A DNA stretch of 34,650 nucleotides from Rhodocyclales bacterium. Lineage in GTDB: Bacteria > Pseudomonadota > Gammaproteobacteria > Burkholderiales > Rhodocyclaceae. This document shows positions 1 through 10,087 of the stretch, piece after piece. Numbering within the stretch: position 1 is the first letter of the stretch; each line of letters begins with the position of its first letter. Position numbers and translations under genes: made by a program. The stretch covers positions 1-34,650 of the forward strand of contig JAPLQX010000030.1 in assembly GCA_026399435.1 (NCBI GenBank), given 5' to 3'. Below the pieces are notes generated by a model that did no database searches, had not been told where the DNA came from, and saw nothing but the letters and a program-made list of their open reading frames with translations.

Positions 1-77
1 TGGTGCGCCCGGAGAGATTCGAACTCCCTACCCCTTGGTTCGTAGCCAAGTACTCTATCCAGATGAGCTACGGGCGC
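1..77 (-). tRNA. tRNA-Arg (anticodon ACG)
   Basis: The reverse complement folds as a complete cloverleaf. A seven-base acceptor stem (GCGCCCG with CGGGCGC) is followed by discriminator A and an encoded CCA end at bases 1-3. The anticodon stem CTTGG/CCAAG encloses loop CTACGAA, giving anticodon ACG (arginine, reading CGN after A34 deamination). The T arm contains GTTCGAATC. It has its own promoter-like signal just upstream. Confidence 0.96.
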
Positions 78-90
78 TTGAGAGGGCGGG

Positions 91-118
91 ATTATACCCA
101 AGAAACGGTCGAAGACAA
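91..118 (-). promoter_or_regulatory. Probable sigma-70 promoter of tRNA-Arg
   Basis: On the minus strand a perfect -10 box TATAAT (bases 91-96) is preceded by TTGTCT (113-118) with a 16-base spacer. The -10 lies 13 bases before the first base of the tRNA, a normal leader for a tRNA gene. Confidence 0.7.
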
Positions 119-126
119 GCTCGCAT

Positions 127-147
127 TCTCCTTACGGCGGAAGGAGA
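127..147 (-). other. Hairpin between membrane-protein gene and tRNA-Arg
   Basis: Seven-base inverted arms TCTCCTT (127-133) and AAGGAGA (141-147) enclose a seven-base loop, just after the stop codon of the upstream minus-strand gene. No T-run follows, so it is at best a weak or factor-dependent terminator, or an mRNA-end stabiliser. Confidence 0.35.
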
Positions 148-161
148 GCCCTCGCCGCGGG

Positions 162-740
162 TTATTTCTTCTGCGCGGCACGGATTCGCTGTGCCAACTC
201 CCTTAATTCCTCGGCCGAGGCTTCCTCTGTCGGCTTGTCCCGGAACAGGAGCCAGAGCAGGGCGCCGTTGATGATGATCAGCGCAACTTCGATGTAGAGG
301 ACCGCCGTCACCATTTGTCGCTGGGAGTTGTCGCCGAACACGAAATAGAAGCCTTCGAAGGTCGGCAGGGCGGCTTTGGTGATCGCCGAGAAGAACTCGA
401 ATGGTGGAAACAGCAGGACCAGCACCAGGTTGATCGCCACCAGCGCCAGCACGGCTCTTTGCCGGCGATTGCCTCCCGGTTGTTTCGGCGGTTCGCGCAA
501 GGACGGAGTGCGCAGCAGAAGCAGGGCGATGCAGGCGTTGATCAACACCACCATGATCTCGAGAGCGAGAAAATCCGCGTTCAGGATGCGATTCTGATGG
601 ACGCCGACAGCGAAGTAGAAGCCGTCGAAGGTGGGTATGTTGCCGTGCTGCAGCGAAACGTAGTCGTAGGGCGGGAATGCTGAAAGCAGTACCAGGTTGG
701 CGACTGCAACGATCAGTGCGATTCGTTGTGCATTATTCAT
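162..740 (-). CDS. Unknown four-helix membrane protein with internal duplication
   Basis: This encodes 192 residues of unrecognised function. Four hydrophobic segments are visible near residues 5-24, 58-77, 95-113 and 146-166, so it should be an inner-membrane protein. Residues 1-80 and 93-170 are similar to each other. Each half has a first helix ending in NLVL followed by FPP, then PTF(D/E)GFYF, then a second helix with an acidic residue near its start and an asparagine near its end. This indicates a tandem gene duplication and fusion. The C-terminal tail (171-192) is charged and probably helical. The ATG at 740 was chosen over an upstream in-frame ATG because an AGGG-type ribosome site precedes it and the protein then begins directly at helix 1. 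It is transcribed divergently from the binding-protein gene. Confidence 0.8.
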   Translation of the reverse strand: MNNAQRIALIVAVANLVLLSAFPPYDYVSLQHGNIPTFDGFYFAVGVHQNRILNADFLALEIMVVLINACIALLLLRTPSLREPPKQPGGNRRQRAVLALVAINLVLVLLFPPFEFFSAITKAALPTFEGFYFVFGDNSQRQMVTAVLYIEVALIIINGALLWLLFRDKPTEEASAEELRELAQRIRAAQKK

Positions 741-888
741 GGCGCTTACCCTGCGGGCTCGAACGGCCCTCTCCTCCATGCGTGACGACGTGATATAGGT
801 TAGTCGAGAACAGATGCCGGCGCAATGCCTCTGGAGCGGAGGCGATCGCGTATAAACTTCAACCTCCAACTGGATGAGAGGCAGCAAC

Positions 889-2175
889 GTGAAGCGGATT
901 CTCTGGACTTTGCTCGGATTCGGCGCGACATTTTCAGTCTTCGCCCAGGATATCAGCCTGCGTCATGATCTCGATGGCAAGGCGCTGGATACCCTGGCGA
1001 CGCTGGTGCTGCGCTTCAACGACGAACTGAAGGGCAAGGGCAGGGTGCTGCTGCAGGATTCCCGCGGACTGGAAAACAAGCACCTGCTGCCGCACCTCGC
1101 CCTGCTCGATCCCGACGACAGCATGGAGTTCTTCGGCACCCGGCCGCGTTTTCGCCCCTTGCACGAAGTCATGCGCGAAGCCGGGCAGAAGTTCGACGCC
1201 GCGCAGTTCTACCCCCAGGTCGCCGATGCGGTCGATGATGCCAGCGGGCGCATCCAGGCGCTGCCGATGGGGCTTGTCCTGCCGGTGCTGTTCGTCAACC
1301 GTGCCGCCCTGCGCAAGGCCGGGGTCGATCCCGACCAGCCGGGAAAGACCTGGTGGGAACTGCAGAAAACAGCGGGCGAGATTTACGACCATGGCGGCAA
1401 GTGCCCCCTGACCACCACGCGGTTTGCGTGGATTCACTCCGAGAATGTATCGACCCAGGCCGGTGAGGCCATGGTGGCCCGGGTCGGGAACGCGGACAAG
1501 GTCATGGCCAACTCGATGGTCAACGTCAAGCACCTGGCGCTGCTCGCCAGTTGGCAGAAGAGCCGCTACTTCCATTACTCGGGGCCGGGCCGCGAAGGCA
1601 ACCGGCGCTTCCTCAGCGGCGAATGCGCCATGCTCACCGGCGAATCATCGCAGTATGCCGAAGCCAGACGCGCCGGAATCGATGTCAGCATCAGTGCCCT
1701 GCCGTACTACGACGATGTGTATAGCCCCAAACCAGGTGATGTCCTGCCCGATGGCGCCGGGTTGTGGGTGCTGGCTGGGCACAAGAAGGACGAGTACAAG
1801 CTGGCCGCCCGCTTCATGACGTTTCTGCTGCGGCCCGAGGTGCAGAAGGAGTGGGTGCAGGCGACGAGCTACCTGCCGATGACGCCGGCGACGCTGGCGG
1901 CGTTGCGCGGCTCGGACATTCCCCAGAATCTGCTCGACGCGGCGCAAAAGCGCCTGTCGGTTTCGCGCAAGGGCAGTACGCGGGCCAGGCACGGGCCGAT
2001 TCGCGATCGCCTGCATGAATTCCTCGGCGAGGAGGTGGCCTTCGTCTGGACCACCGATCGGCCCGCGAAAGAGGCGCTCGACAATGCCGTGCGTCGGGTC
2101 AATGCGGCCATAGTTCCGGTGCCGCCGCCTGCCAAGGCGCCGGCGAAGGCGGTTGGCGTTTTCCGCAAGCAATGA
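889..2175 (+). CDS. ugpB: ABC transporter substrate-binding protein, UgpB-like
   Basis: This is an extracytoplasmic solute-binding protein of the family that captures sn-glycerol-3-phosphate or glycerophosphodiesters for import. The N-terminus is a signal peptide (a hydrophobic stretch ending near FAQ), so the product should be periplasmic. The C-terminal region with PYYDDV, GAGLWVLAG, FLLRPEVQKEW and SYLPMTP matches the UgpB pattern. The GTG at 889 (428 residues) is preferred because GAGAGG lies seven bases before it; an ATG at 874 lacks a ribosome site and would add five residues. It overlaps the phosphodiesterase gene by four bases (ATGA). The permease and ATPase genes ugpA, ugpE and ugpC are not adjacent, so the partner transporter must be elsewhere or missing. 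The exact ligand is inferred. Confidence 0.8.
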   Translation: MKRILWTLLGFGATFSVFAQDISLRHDLDGKALDTLATLVLRFNDELKGKGRVLLQDSRGLENKHLLPHLALLDPDDSMEFFGTRPRFRPLHEVMREAGQKFDAAQFYPQVADAVDDASGRIQALPMGLVLPVLFVNRAALRKAGVDPDQPGKTWWELQKTAGEIYDHGGKCPLTTTRFAWIHSENVSTQAGEAMVARVGNADKVMANSMVNVKHLALLASWQKSRYFHYSGPGREGNRRFLSGECAMLTGESSQYAEARRAGIDVSISALPYYDDVYSPKPGDVLPDGAGLWVLAGHKKDEYKLAARFMTFLLRPEVQKEWVQATSYLPMTPATLAALRGSDIPQNLLDAAQKRLSVSRKGSTRARHGPIRDRLHEFLGEEVAFVWTTDRPAKEALDNAVRRVNAAIVPVPPPAKAPAKAVGVFRKQ

Positions 2176-2891
2176 TCTACCCGCGCATCATCGCCCATCG
2201 CTGCGGTGGCGCCCTCGCGCCGGAGAACACTCTGGCCGGCCTGCACCTCGCGGCGCGCCTGGGTTGTCGCGGCGTCGAGTTCGATGTCATGCTGGCCGCC
2301 GATGGCGTACCGGTGCTGATCCACGACGAGATGCTGGAACGCACCACCTCGGGACGGGGCCGCGTGGCCGAAATGAGTTCGGCCCAACTCGGCTTGCTCG
2401 ATGCCGGCAGCCGGCATCATCCGGCCTTCGCCGTGGAGCCGGTGCCGACTCTTGCCGAGGCCTTGCGTCGCTGCGCTGCACTTGGCTTGTGGGCCAACGT
2501 CGAAATCAAGCCGTCTGCCGGACAGGATGCGGAGACGGGGCGCGCCGTGGCCCGTCTCGCGGCGGCGGCGAGCGGCAAGTTGCTGTTGTCGTCGTTTTCG
2601 CCGATCGCCCTGCGTGCCGCCGCCGATGAAGCCGCCCAATTGCCGCGCGCCATGCTGGTCGGGGCGATCGAAGCGGATTGGCGCGAGCGCATCGCCGAAA
2701 CGCAGGCGTGCGCGCTGCATTGTGCGGCACGCGCATTGACCACCGCGGATATGGAGGCCGTGCGTGCGGCCGGGTTGCCGCTGGCCTGCTACACGGTCAA
2801 TCGCCGCGACGATGCCGAGCGCCTGTTTGCCATGGGTGTCTGCGCGGTGTTCACCGACCGGCCGGATCTCTGGTCCGCGGCGGAAATGTAA
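2172..2891 (+). CDS. ugpQ: Glycerophosphodiester phosphodiesterase
   Basis: This 239-residue protein hydrolyses glycerophosphodiesters to glycerol-3-phosphate and an alcohol. It has the GDPD TIM-barrel signatures: HR at residues 9-10 followed by APENT, VEFDV near 36-40 with metal-binding Glu and Asp, and catalytic His51 in LIHDEMLERTT. The usual HRG is HRC here (Cys11). No signal peptide is seen, so it is probably cytosolic like E. coli UgpQ rather than periplasmic GlpQ. Its ATG overlaps the stop of the binding-protein gene, indicating translational coupling and a shared role in using phospholipid-derived glycerophosphodiesters. Confidence 0.9.
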   Translation: MIYPRIIAHRCGGALAPENTLAGLHLAARLGCRGVEFDVMLAADGVPVLIHDEMLERTTSGRGRVAEMSSAQLGLLDAGSRHHPAFAVEPVPTLAEALRRCAALGLWANVEIKPSAGQDAETGRAVARLAAAASGKLLLSSFSPIALRAAADEAAQLPRAMLVGAIEADWRERIAETQACALHCAARALTTADMEAVRAAGLPLACYTVNRRDDAERLFAMGVCAVFTDRPDLWSAAEM

Positions 2892-2992
2892 GCGCGATTA
2901 ATAGTTGCTTACATTTCGGTTGTCAGCGCCCGATTGCCAGCGGAGTTATTCTGCGCATGGGGCTGTCCCATTTCAAACACAAGGAGCAATAC

Positions 2993-3349
2993 ATGAAACG
3001 CACATCCAGTCTGCTGGTCGCTGTTCTTGCCGCCTTTGCCCTGCCGGTTTTGGCGCAAACCAATACACCCAACGTCGATCAGCGCCAGGCCAACCAGCAA
3101 CAGCGCATCGATCAGGGCGTGAAGTCGGGTGAGTTGACCGGCAAGGAAGCGGCGCGCCTGGAAAAGGGCCAGGAACGCATCCAGAAGATGGAAGACAAGG
3201 CGAAGGCCGACGGCAAGGTGACGCCCAAGGAGCGCGCGCGCTTGCAGAAGGCGCAGAACGTCGAAAGCCGCAAGATCGCCCGCGAGAAGCATGATCGCCA
3301 GCATGATCGCAATCACGACGGCAAGGTGGATCGTCCGGTCAAGAACTAG
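2993..3349 (+). CDS. Small secreted basic helical protein, EF-hand-like tail
   Basis: This encodes 118 residues of unknown function. Residues 1-21 form a clear Sec signal peptide ending VLAQ. The mature part is rich in Lys, Arg, Gln and Glu and looks largely helical. Two related segments are visible: GELTGKEAARLEKGQ (46-60) and GKVTPKERARLQKAQ (74-88). Near the C-terminus DRNHDGKVD (105-113) resembles the loop of an EF-hand calcium site (D-x-N-x-D-G-x-x-D), although no full EF-hand helix follows. AAGGAG lies eight bases before the ATG, which fixes the start, and a strong terminator follows, so it is probably a single-gene unit. The periplasmic or extracellular location is inferred from the signal peptide only. 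Confidence 0.85.
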   Translation: MKRTSSLLVAVLAAFALPVLAQTNTPNVDQRQANQQQRIDQGVKSGELTGKEAARLEKGQERIQKMEDKAKADGKVTPKERARLQKAQNVESRKIAREKHDRQHDRNHDGKVDRPVKN

Positions 3350-3371
3350 CAAGCCTGTCGCGCAGCACCCA

Positions 3372-3396
3372 AGCCCGCCTTCGCGCGGGCTTTTTT
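3372..3396 (+). terminator. Rho-independent terminator
   Basis: A perfect seven-base stem AGCCCGC (3372-3378) / GCGGGCT (3385-3391) with a six-base loop runs into a T tract (3391-3396). It lies 22 bases after the stop codon of the small secreted protein gene. Confidence 0.9.
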
Positions 3397-3522
3397 ATGT
3401 CTCCGCTGGAAGCGGAGACGGTACCCCCTGGTGGGGTATGTCTCCGACCGAAAGGTCGGGGACGGTATCCCTCGGTGGGATATGTCTCCGCCGGGAGCGG
3501 AGACGGTATCCCCCTGTGGGAC
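3397..3522 (+). repeat. Three tandem copies of a 41-44 bp two-hairpin repeat
   Basis: Units lie at 3397-3437, 3438-3481 and 3482-3522. Each starts ATGTCTCCG, forms a first hairpin closed by CTCCG-type arms, continues with GACGGTA, and forms a second hairpin of the TACCCC...GGGGTA type. Where units differ, paired bases change together: CTCCGCT/AGCGGAG in unit 1 becomes CTCCGACC/GGTCGGGG in unit 2, and TACCCC/GGGGTA becomes TATCCC/GGGATA. The structure therefore appears conserved. The array fills most of the gap between the terminator and alaS. It could be a dispersed palindromic repeat or a leader regulatory element. Confidence 0.85.
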
Positions 3523-3574
3523 ACGTTCTGTTCGCGTAAAATCGGTGTTTTGCATCAAAGGCTGCGCTTCCGCC

Positions 3575-6196
<2,622 letters not shown>

Positions 6197-6215
6197 AGTC
6201 AGGCGTCGGGCGGCG

Positions 6216-7598
6216 TCAGAAGTCGGTAGAAATTCCCGGCCAGACTGCCTTTAGCGCCGCCTTGAATTCCTTCTGGATGCGCAGCAGCGCCGCCTTGGTG
6301 TCGGCCTCGAAGCGCAGCACGACGACCGGCGTGGTATTCGAAGCTCGGGCGAGCCCGAAGCCGTCCGCATACTCGGCGCGCACCCCGTCGATCGTGATCA
6401 GTTCGCGCGCGCCGGGCAGCAGCTTGCGGCCGCCCTGCTGCAGCTTCGCCACCAGTGCATGGGGCTCGCCTTCGTTCATCTTGATGTTGAGTTCCGGCGT
6501 CGAGATGGCGTTGGGCAGGTGCTTCAGCGGCCAGTTGGAGTCCTTCCAGCGCGAGACGATTTCAAGTAGGCGGGCGCCGGTGTAGAGGGCATCGTCGAAG
6601 CCGTACCAGCGCTCCTTGAAGAACATGTGGCCGCTCATCTCGCCGGCCAGGGGGGCGCCGGTTTCCTTCAGCTTGGTCTTGATCAGGGCGTGACCGGTAT
6701 TCCACATCAGCGGCCGGCCGCCCTGGTGGCGAATCGATTCCGCCACCCAGCGCGAGCATTTCACGTCATAGATGATCTGGGCGCCGGGATTGCGGGTCAG
6801 CACGTCGGCGGCGAACAGCATCAGCTGGCGGTCGGGGAAAATGATCTCGCCATCCCGGGTGACCACGCCGAGGCGGTCGCCGTCGCCATCGAAGGCCAGC
6901 CCCAGTTCGGCACCCGTGTCGCGCACGACGCGCTGCAAGTCGACCAGGTTTTCCGGCTTGGAAGGATCGGGATGGTGATTGGGGAAATTGCCGTCGACTT
7001 CGCAAAACAGTTCGATCACCGTGCAGCCCATGCGGCGGAAGAGATTCGGCGCAACGCTGCCGGCCACGCCGTTGCCGCAGTCGATGACGATCTTCATCGG
7101 CCGCGACAGCTTGACGTCGCCGACGATGCGATCGATATAGGCCTCGCGCACAAACGCGTGGCGCACCATGCCGCGGCCTTCGCAATAGTCGGCGCTGACG
7201 ATACGGCGCCGCAGGTCCTGGATCATCTCGCCGTAAAGGGTCTGACCGGCCAGTACCATTTTCAGCCCGTTGTACTCGGGCGGATTGTGGCTGCCGGTGA
7301 CCGAGACGCAACTGTCGGCACCCAATTCGTGGGCGGCGAAATAGGTCATCGGGGTCGGCACCCGGCCGATCTCGATGACGTCGACTCCGGTCTGCGTTAT
7401 GCCGAGGGCCAGCGCGCTGGCAAGCTCGGGGCCGGAGAGGCGGCCGTCGCGCCCAATGACAATCGACTTGACGCTGCGGGCCACGGCTTCGCTGCCGAGC
7501 GCCAGTCCGATCTGACCCACGATCTCCGCCGTCAGCGTGGTGCACACGATGCCGCGAATGTCGTAGGCCTTGAAAATTTCGGGTGCCGGAATCTGCAT
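6216..7598 (-). CDS. Phosphomannomutase/phosphoglucomutase
   Basis: This 460-residue enzyme of the alpha-D-phosphohexomutase family interconverts hexose-6- and hexose-1-phosphates. It supplies sugar nucleotides for LPS, exopolysaccharide and glycogen, as Pseudomonas AlgC does. The phosphoserine loop TGSHNPP has Ser103. The metal loop DGDGD is at 237-241. The sugar-binding motif GEMSGH and the C-terminal phosphate-binding RASNTTP are present. The start at 7598 gives MQIPAPEIFKAYDIRG, as expected for the family. No strong ribosome site is seen. The gene begins 31 bases after the YheT-like hydrolase gene and is probably the last member of the minus-strand run that includes waaF. Specificity (Man versus Glc) cannot be settled from sequence. 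Confidence 0.93.
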   Translation of the reverse strand: MQIPAPEIFKAYDIRGIVCTTLTAEIVGQIGLALGSEAVARSVKSIVIGRDGRLSGPELASALALGITQTGVDVIEIGRVPTPMTYFAAHELGADSCVSVTGSHNPPEYNGLKMVLAGQTLYGEMIQDLRRRIVSADYCEGRGMVRHAFVREAYIDRIVGDVKLSRPMKIVIDCGNGVAGSVAPNLFRRMGCTVIELFCEVDGNFPNHHPDPSKPENLVDLQRVVRDTGAELGLAFDGDGDRLGVVTRDGEIIFPDRQLMLFAADVLTRNPGAQIIYDVKCSRWVAESIRHQGGRPLMWNTGHALIKTKLKETGAPLAGEMSGHMFFKERWYGFDDALYTGARLLEIVSRWKDSNWPLKHLPNAISTPELNIKMNEGEPHALVAKLQQGGRKLLPGARELITIDGVRAEYADGFGLARASNTTPVVVLRFEADTKAALLRIQKEFKAALKAVWPGISTDF

Positions 7599-7629
7599 GG
7601 CGTGGGCTGGAGAAGTTTGCTTGCGGCGA

Positions 7630-8607
7630 TTATCGCACGGTGCATGAGACCGGCAGATGCGCGCTGAAGTGGGCGAGCAGGCGTTGCGGCAGCCAGTCGA
7701 TGCGGCCGGGCAGGGTGCCGTGCACGAAGCCGACATGGCCGCCGTGGTGAAGCACTTCCAGCGTCACCGCATCCGACAATTGGTCGGGGCGCGGCAATGC
7801 GGCTTGCGGCAGGAAGGGGTCGTTTGCCGCGTGCAGCAGCAATGTCGGCGTTCGCACCGCGCCCAGCAGCGGGCCGGCGCTGCTTCTCGCGTAATAGTCG
7901 TCGGCGCCGAGAAAGCCGTGCAGGGGTGCGGTGACGGCATCATCGAAATCGCGCAGGGTACGCGCGGCCCGCGCGCGGCGAACGTCGATGCGGCCGGGGA
8001 AGCGCAGCTCCTTGGTCAATGCCGCCGGAATCAGCGTGCGCAGAAAATGCCGCGCATAGACCAGATTGAAGCCGGATGACAGCGCCGTGTTGGCGGCGGC
8101 CAGATCCAGCGGCGCACTTACGGCTGCCGCCGCCTCGATCACGCTCGATGCCCGATTGCCTTGCTCGGCCAGCCACTTCAGCAGGGCGTTGCCGCCGAGC
8201 GAAACGCCAGCCGCGAACAGCGCCGGGTAGCCGCGGGCCTGCAGGCGGCGCAGTATCCAGTCGATCTCCTGCGAGTCGCCCGAATGATAGGCTCGGAGCA
8301 GGCGGTTCGGCTCGCCCGAGCAGCCGCGGAAATGCACCACCACGCCATGCCAGCCGCGCCCTTCGACCGCATGCATCAGCCGCCGTGCGTAGTGGCTGCG
8401 CGAACTGCCTTCGAGGCCATGAAACAGCACCAGGCAGGGCGCGCCGGGCGTGCCGTCGATCCAGTCGAGATCGATGAAGTCGCCGTCGGGAGTGTCCCAG
8501 CGTTCGCGCCGGTAGCGTGGCAGGGGTCCCTTGATCAGCAGCGGCCAGATGGTCTGCGCATGGGCGCCGGGCAGCCAGCGCGGCGCAAGGTAGTGCTGCA
8601 CGGTCAC
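7630..8607 (-). CDS. YheT-like alpha/beta-fold hydrolase
   Basis: This 325-residue protein belongs to the YheT/EMB8 group of alpha/beta hydrolases. The opening APRWLPGAHAQTIWP is typical of the group. An oxyanion region follows in LFHGLEGSSRSHYAR, the nucleophile elbow is GVSLGGN, the acid is probably in HAANDPFLP, and the catalytic His is in HHGGHVGF. The substrate is unknown; ester or lipid hydrolysis is inferred from the family. The GTG at 8607 is chosen because GAGG lies just upstream and it lies eight bases after the preceding stop; a second GTG at 8601 is possible. It lies in the ilvE-to-phosphomutase run. Confidence 0.87.
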   Translation of the reverse strand: MTVQHYLAPRWLPGAHAQTIWPLLIKGPLPRYRRERWDTPDGDFIDLDWIDGTPGAPCLVLFHGLEGSSRSHYARRLMHAVEGRGWHGVVVHFRGCSGEPNRLLRAYHSGDSQEIDWILRRLQARGYPALFAAGVSLGGNALLKWLAEQGNRASSVIEAAAAVSAPLDLAAANTALSSGFNLVYARHFLRTLIPAALTKELRFPGRIDVRRARAARTLRDFDDAVTAPLHGFLGADDYYARSSAGPLLGAVRTPTLLLHAANDPFLPQAALPRPDQLSDAVTLEVLHHGGHVGFVHGTLPGRIDWLPQRLLAHFSAHLPVSCTVR

Positions 8608-8615
8608 GGTCGGCC

Positions 8616-9041
8616 TCAGTGCAGGGTTCGTGGTGCCTCGCCGATGCTGTTGGGCGGAACCGGCGAAGCGTGGTGGGCGACCATGCGCCAGCCGAGGGCC
8701 CCGCGCACATAGACGTTGGTGGCGGCAACCGGCGCGCTCAAATTCTCGTCGTCGAGGGTGGCGAAGTGTTCCAGCACGGTGCTGACCATGGCGAAGGGCG
8801 TCGTCACCGCGGTCTGCTGCGACACGCGCACCTTGAGCCGCCTGCCATTGGCGAAGATACGCTGCCAGGCTTCGCGGATCATCGTGTAGCCGACCAGGCG
8901 CCCGCCGCCGGGCTGCACGCAGACCACTTCTTCGTCCTCGGCCCAGACCGTCATCATGGCGTCGAGGTCGCACTGTTCGAGCGCCTCGTAAAAGGCGGTT
9001 TCGACATCCTGCGGGCTGGCGAAGATTTTCTGGCTGGGCAC
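8616..9041 (-). CDS. NTF2/SnoaL-like domain protein
   Basis: This 141-residue single-domain protein has the cone-shaped NTF2-like (SnoaL/DUF4440) fold pattern. An N-terminal helix pair carries AFYEALEQCDLDAMMTVWAEDEEVV. It is followed by the GYTMIREAWQRIF segment and by beta strands ending GALGWRMVAHHAS. Some relatives are small enzymes and others are binding proteins; no catalytic function can be assigned. The GTG at 9041 is chosen because it starts right after the waaF stop (two-base gap) and has AGG upstream, indicating translational coupling with waaF. The longer reading frame upstream only shadows waaF. Confidence 0.8.
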   Translation of the reverse strand: MPSQKIFASPQDVETAFYEALEQCDLDAMMTVWAEDEEVVCVQPGGGRLVGYTMIREAWQRIFANGRRLKVRVSQQTAVTTPFAMVSTVLEHFATLDDENLSAPVAATNVYVRGALGWRMVAHHASPVPPNSIGEAPRTLH

Positions 9042-9043
9042 GG

Positions 9044-10054
9044 TCAGGCCTGGAACTGTGCGGCGATGATGGCCGCCACCTGCTGCGGCGTGATTCCATT
9101 CATGCAGTCGAAATGCCCCAGCGGACATTCGCGCTTGAAGCAGGGACTGCACGGCAGGTTTCTCGAAACGATTTTCGCCTTGACCGACAGCGGCGGCGTG
9201 TACGCCGGGGAGGACGAACCATAGAGCGCCACCAGTGGTCGCTTCAGCGCCGCGGCGACATGCATCAGGCCGGAGTCGTTGCTCACCACGCAACGCGCGG
9301 AGGCGATCAGGTCGATGGCCTGTTCCAGCGTGCTGCGGCCGCAGAGATTGAGCGCTGCGCCTTCTGCTGCCGCGGCTATTTCATCGCCCACGGCGGCATC
9401 CTTGGCCGAACCGATCAGCCAGGCCGGGTTCTGCGGCGTCGCGATGAGTCGCGCCAGCGCCGCAAAGTGCTGCGCCGGCCAGCGCTTGGCAGGGCCGTAT
9501 TCGGCGCCCGGGCAGAACACCACCGGCGCCGCATCGAGCGGAAGCTTCAGGGCCGCACGCACGGCCCGCTGTTGTTCGACGGTGGAGTTCAGATGCGGCA
9601 GCGGCAATGTCGCGGGCAGCGGCCCGGCCAGCGCGGCATAACGCTGCACCAGTTGCGGATGCGCGGCGACGTCAAGCCGATGGCGCTCGTTCAGCAGCAG
9701 GTAGCGGCTCTCGCCCTGATAGCCGATGCGCCGCGGAATGCCGGCGAAGAAGGGAACCAGCGCCGACTTCCATGAGTTGGGCAGCACGTAGGCTTGCTGA
9801 TAATCGGCGCTGGCCGCATTGCCCCTCAAGCGGCGACCCAGCGTGCGGCGCGTGGCGAAACTGAATTCGCCGTGGCGGAAGGGATTGATGATGACCGCGT
9901 CGACCTCGGCCATGCGTGCCAGGAGCGGTGCCGACCAGTCGGGTGCCAGCACTTCGATGCGGGCGTCCGGATTATTGCGCTTGAGCAGCGCGAGCAGCGG
10001 CTGGGCGAGGATCGTGTCGCCGATCCAGGACGGAGCGACGACGAGAATCTTCAC
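9044..10054 (-). CDS. waaF: ADP-heptose:LPS heptosyltransferase II
   Basis: This 336-residue cytosolic GT9 glycosyltransferase adds the second heptose to the inner core of lipopolysaccharide. The N-terminus KILVVAPSWIGDTILAQPL is the WaaF signature. The middle has VLPNSWKSALVPFFAGIPRRIGY. The C-terminal donor-site region has CVVSNDSGLMHVAAAL, YGSSSP and a cysteine-containing tail (CSPCFKRECPLGHFDC). The start is a GTG at 10054 because the family pattern begins there. It lies between the zf-CHCC gene (33-base gap) and the NTF2-like gene. Together with the phosphomutase downstream, this suggests that part of the run serves envelope glycan synthesis. Confidence 0.93.
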   Translation of the reverse strand: MKILVVAPSWIGDTILAQPLLALLKRNNPDARIEVLAPDWSAPLLARMAEVDAVIINPFRHGEFSFATRRTLGRRLRGNAASADYQQAYVLPNSWKSALVPFFAGIPRRIGYQGESRYLLLNERHRLDVAAHPQLVQRYAALAGPLPATLPLPHLNSTVEQQRAVRAALKLPLDAAPVVFCPGAEYGPAKRWPAQHFAALARLIATPQNPAWLIGSAKDAAVGDEIAAAAEGAALNLCGRSTLEQAIDLIASARCVVSNDSGLMHVAAALKRPLVALYGSSSPAYTPPLSVKAKIVSRNLPCSPCFKRECPLGHFDCMNGITPQQVAAIIAAQFQA

Positions 10055-10087
10055 GTCAGGAAAGGCGTTCAGATCTTGCGACAGAAC

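Noticed and set aside
3397..3522. Tandem repeats as a possible CRISPR array
   Set aside because: The units abut directly with no unique spacers and are themselves palindromic. No cas gene is nearby.
3431..3574. Extended alaS N-terminus through the hairpin repeats
   Set aside because: The extra residues come from repeat DNA and the family start lies at 3575.
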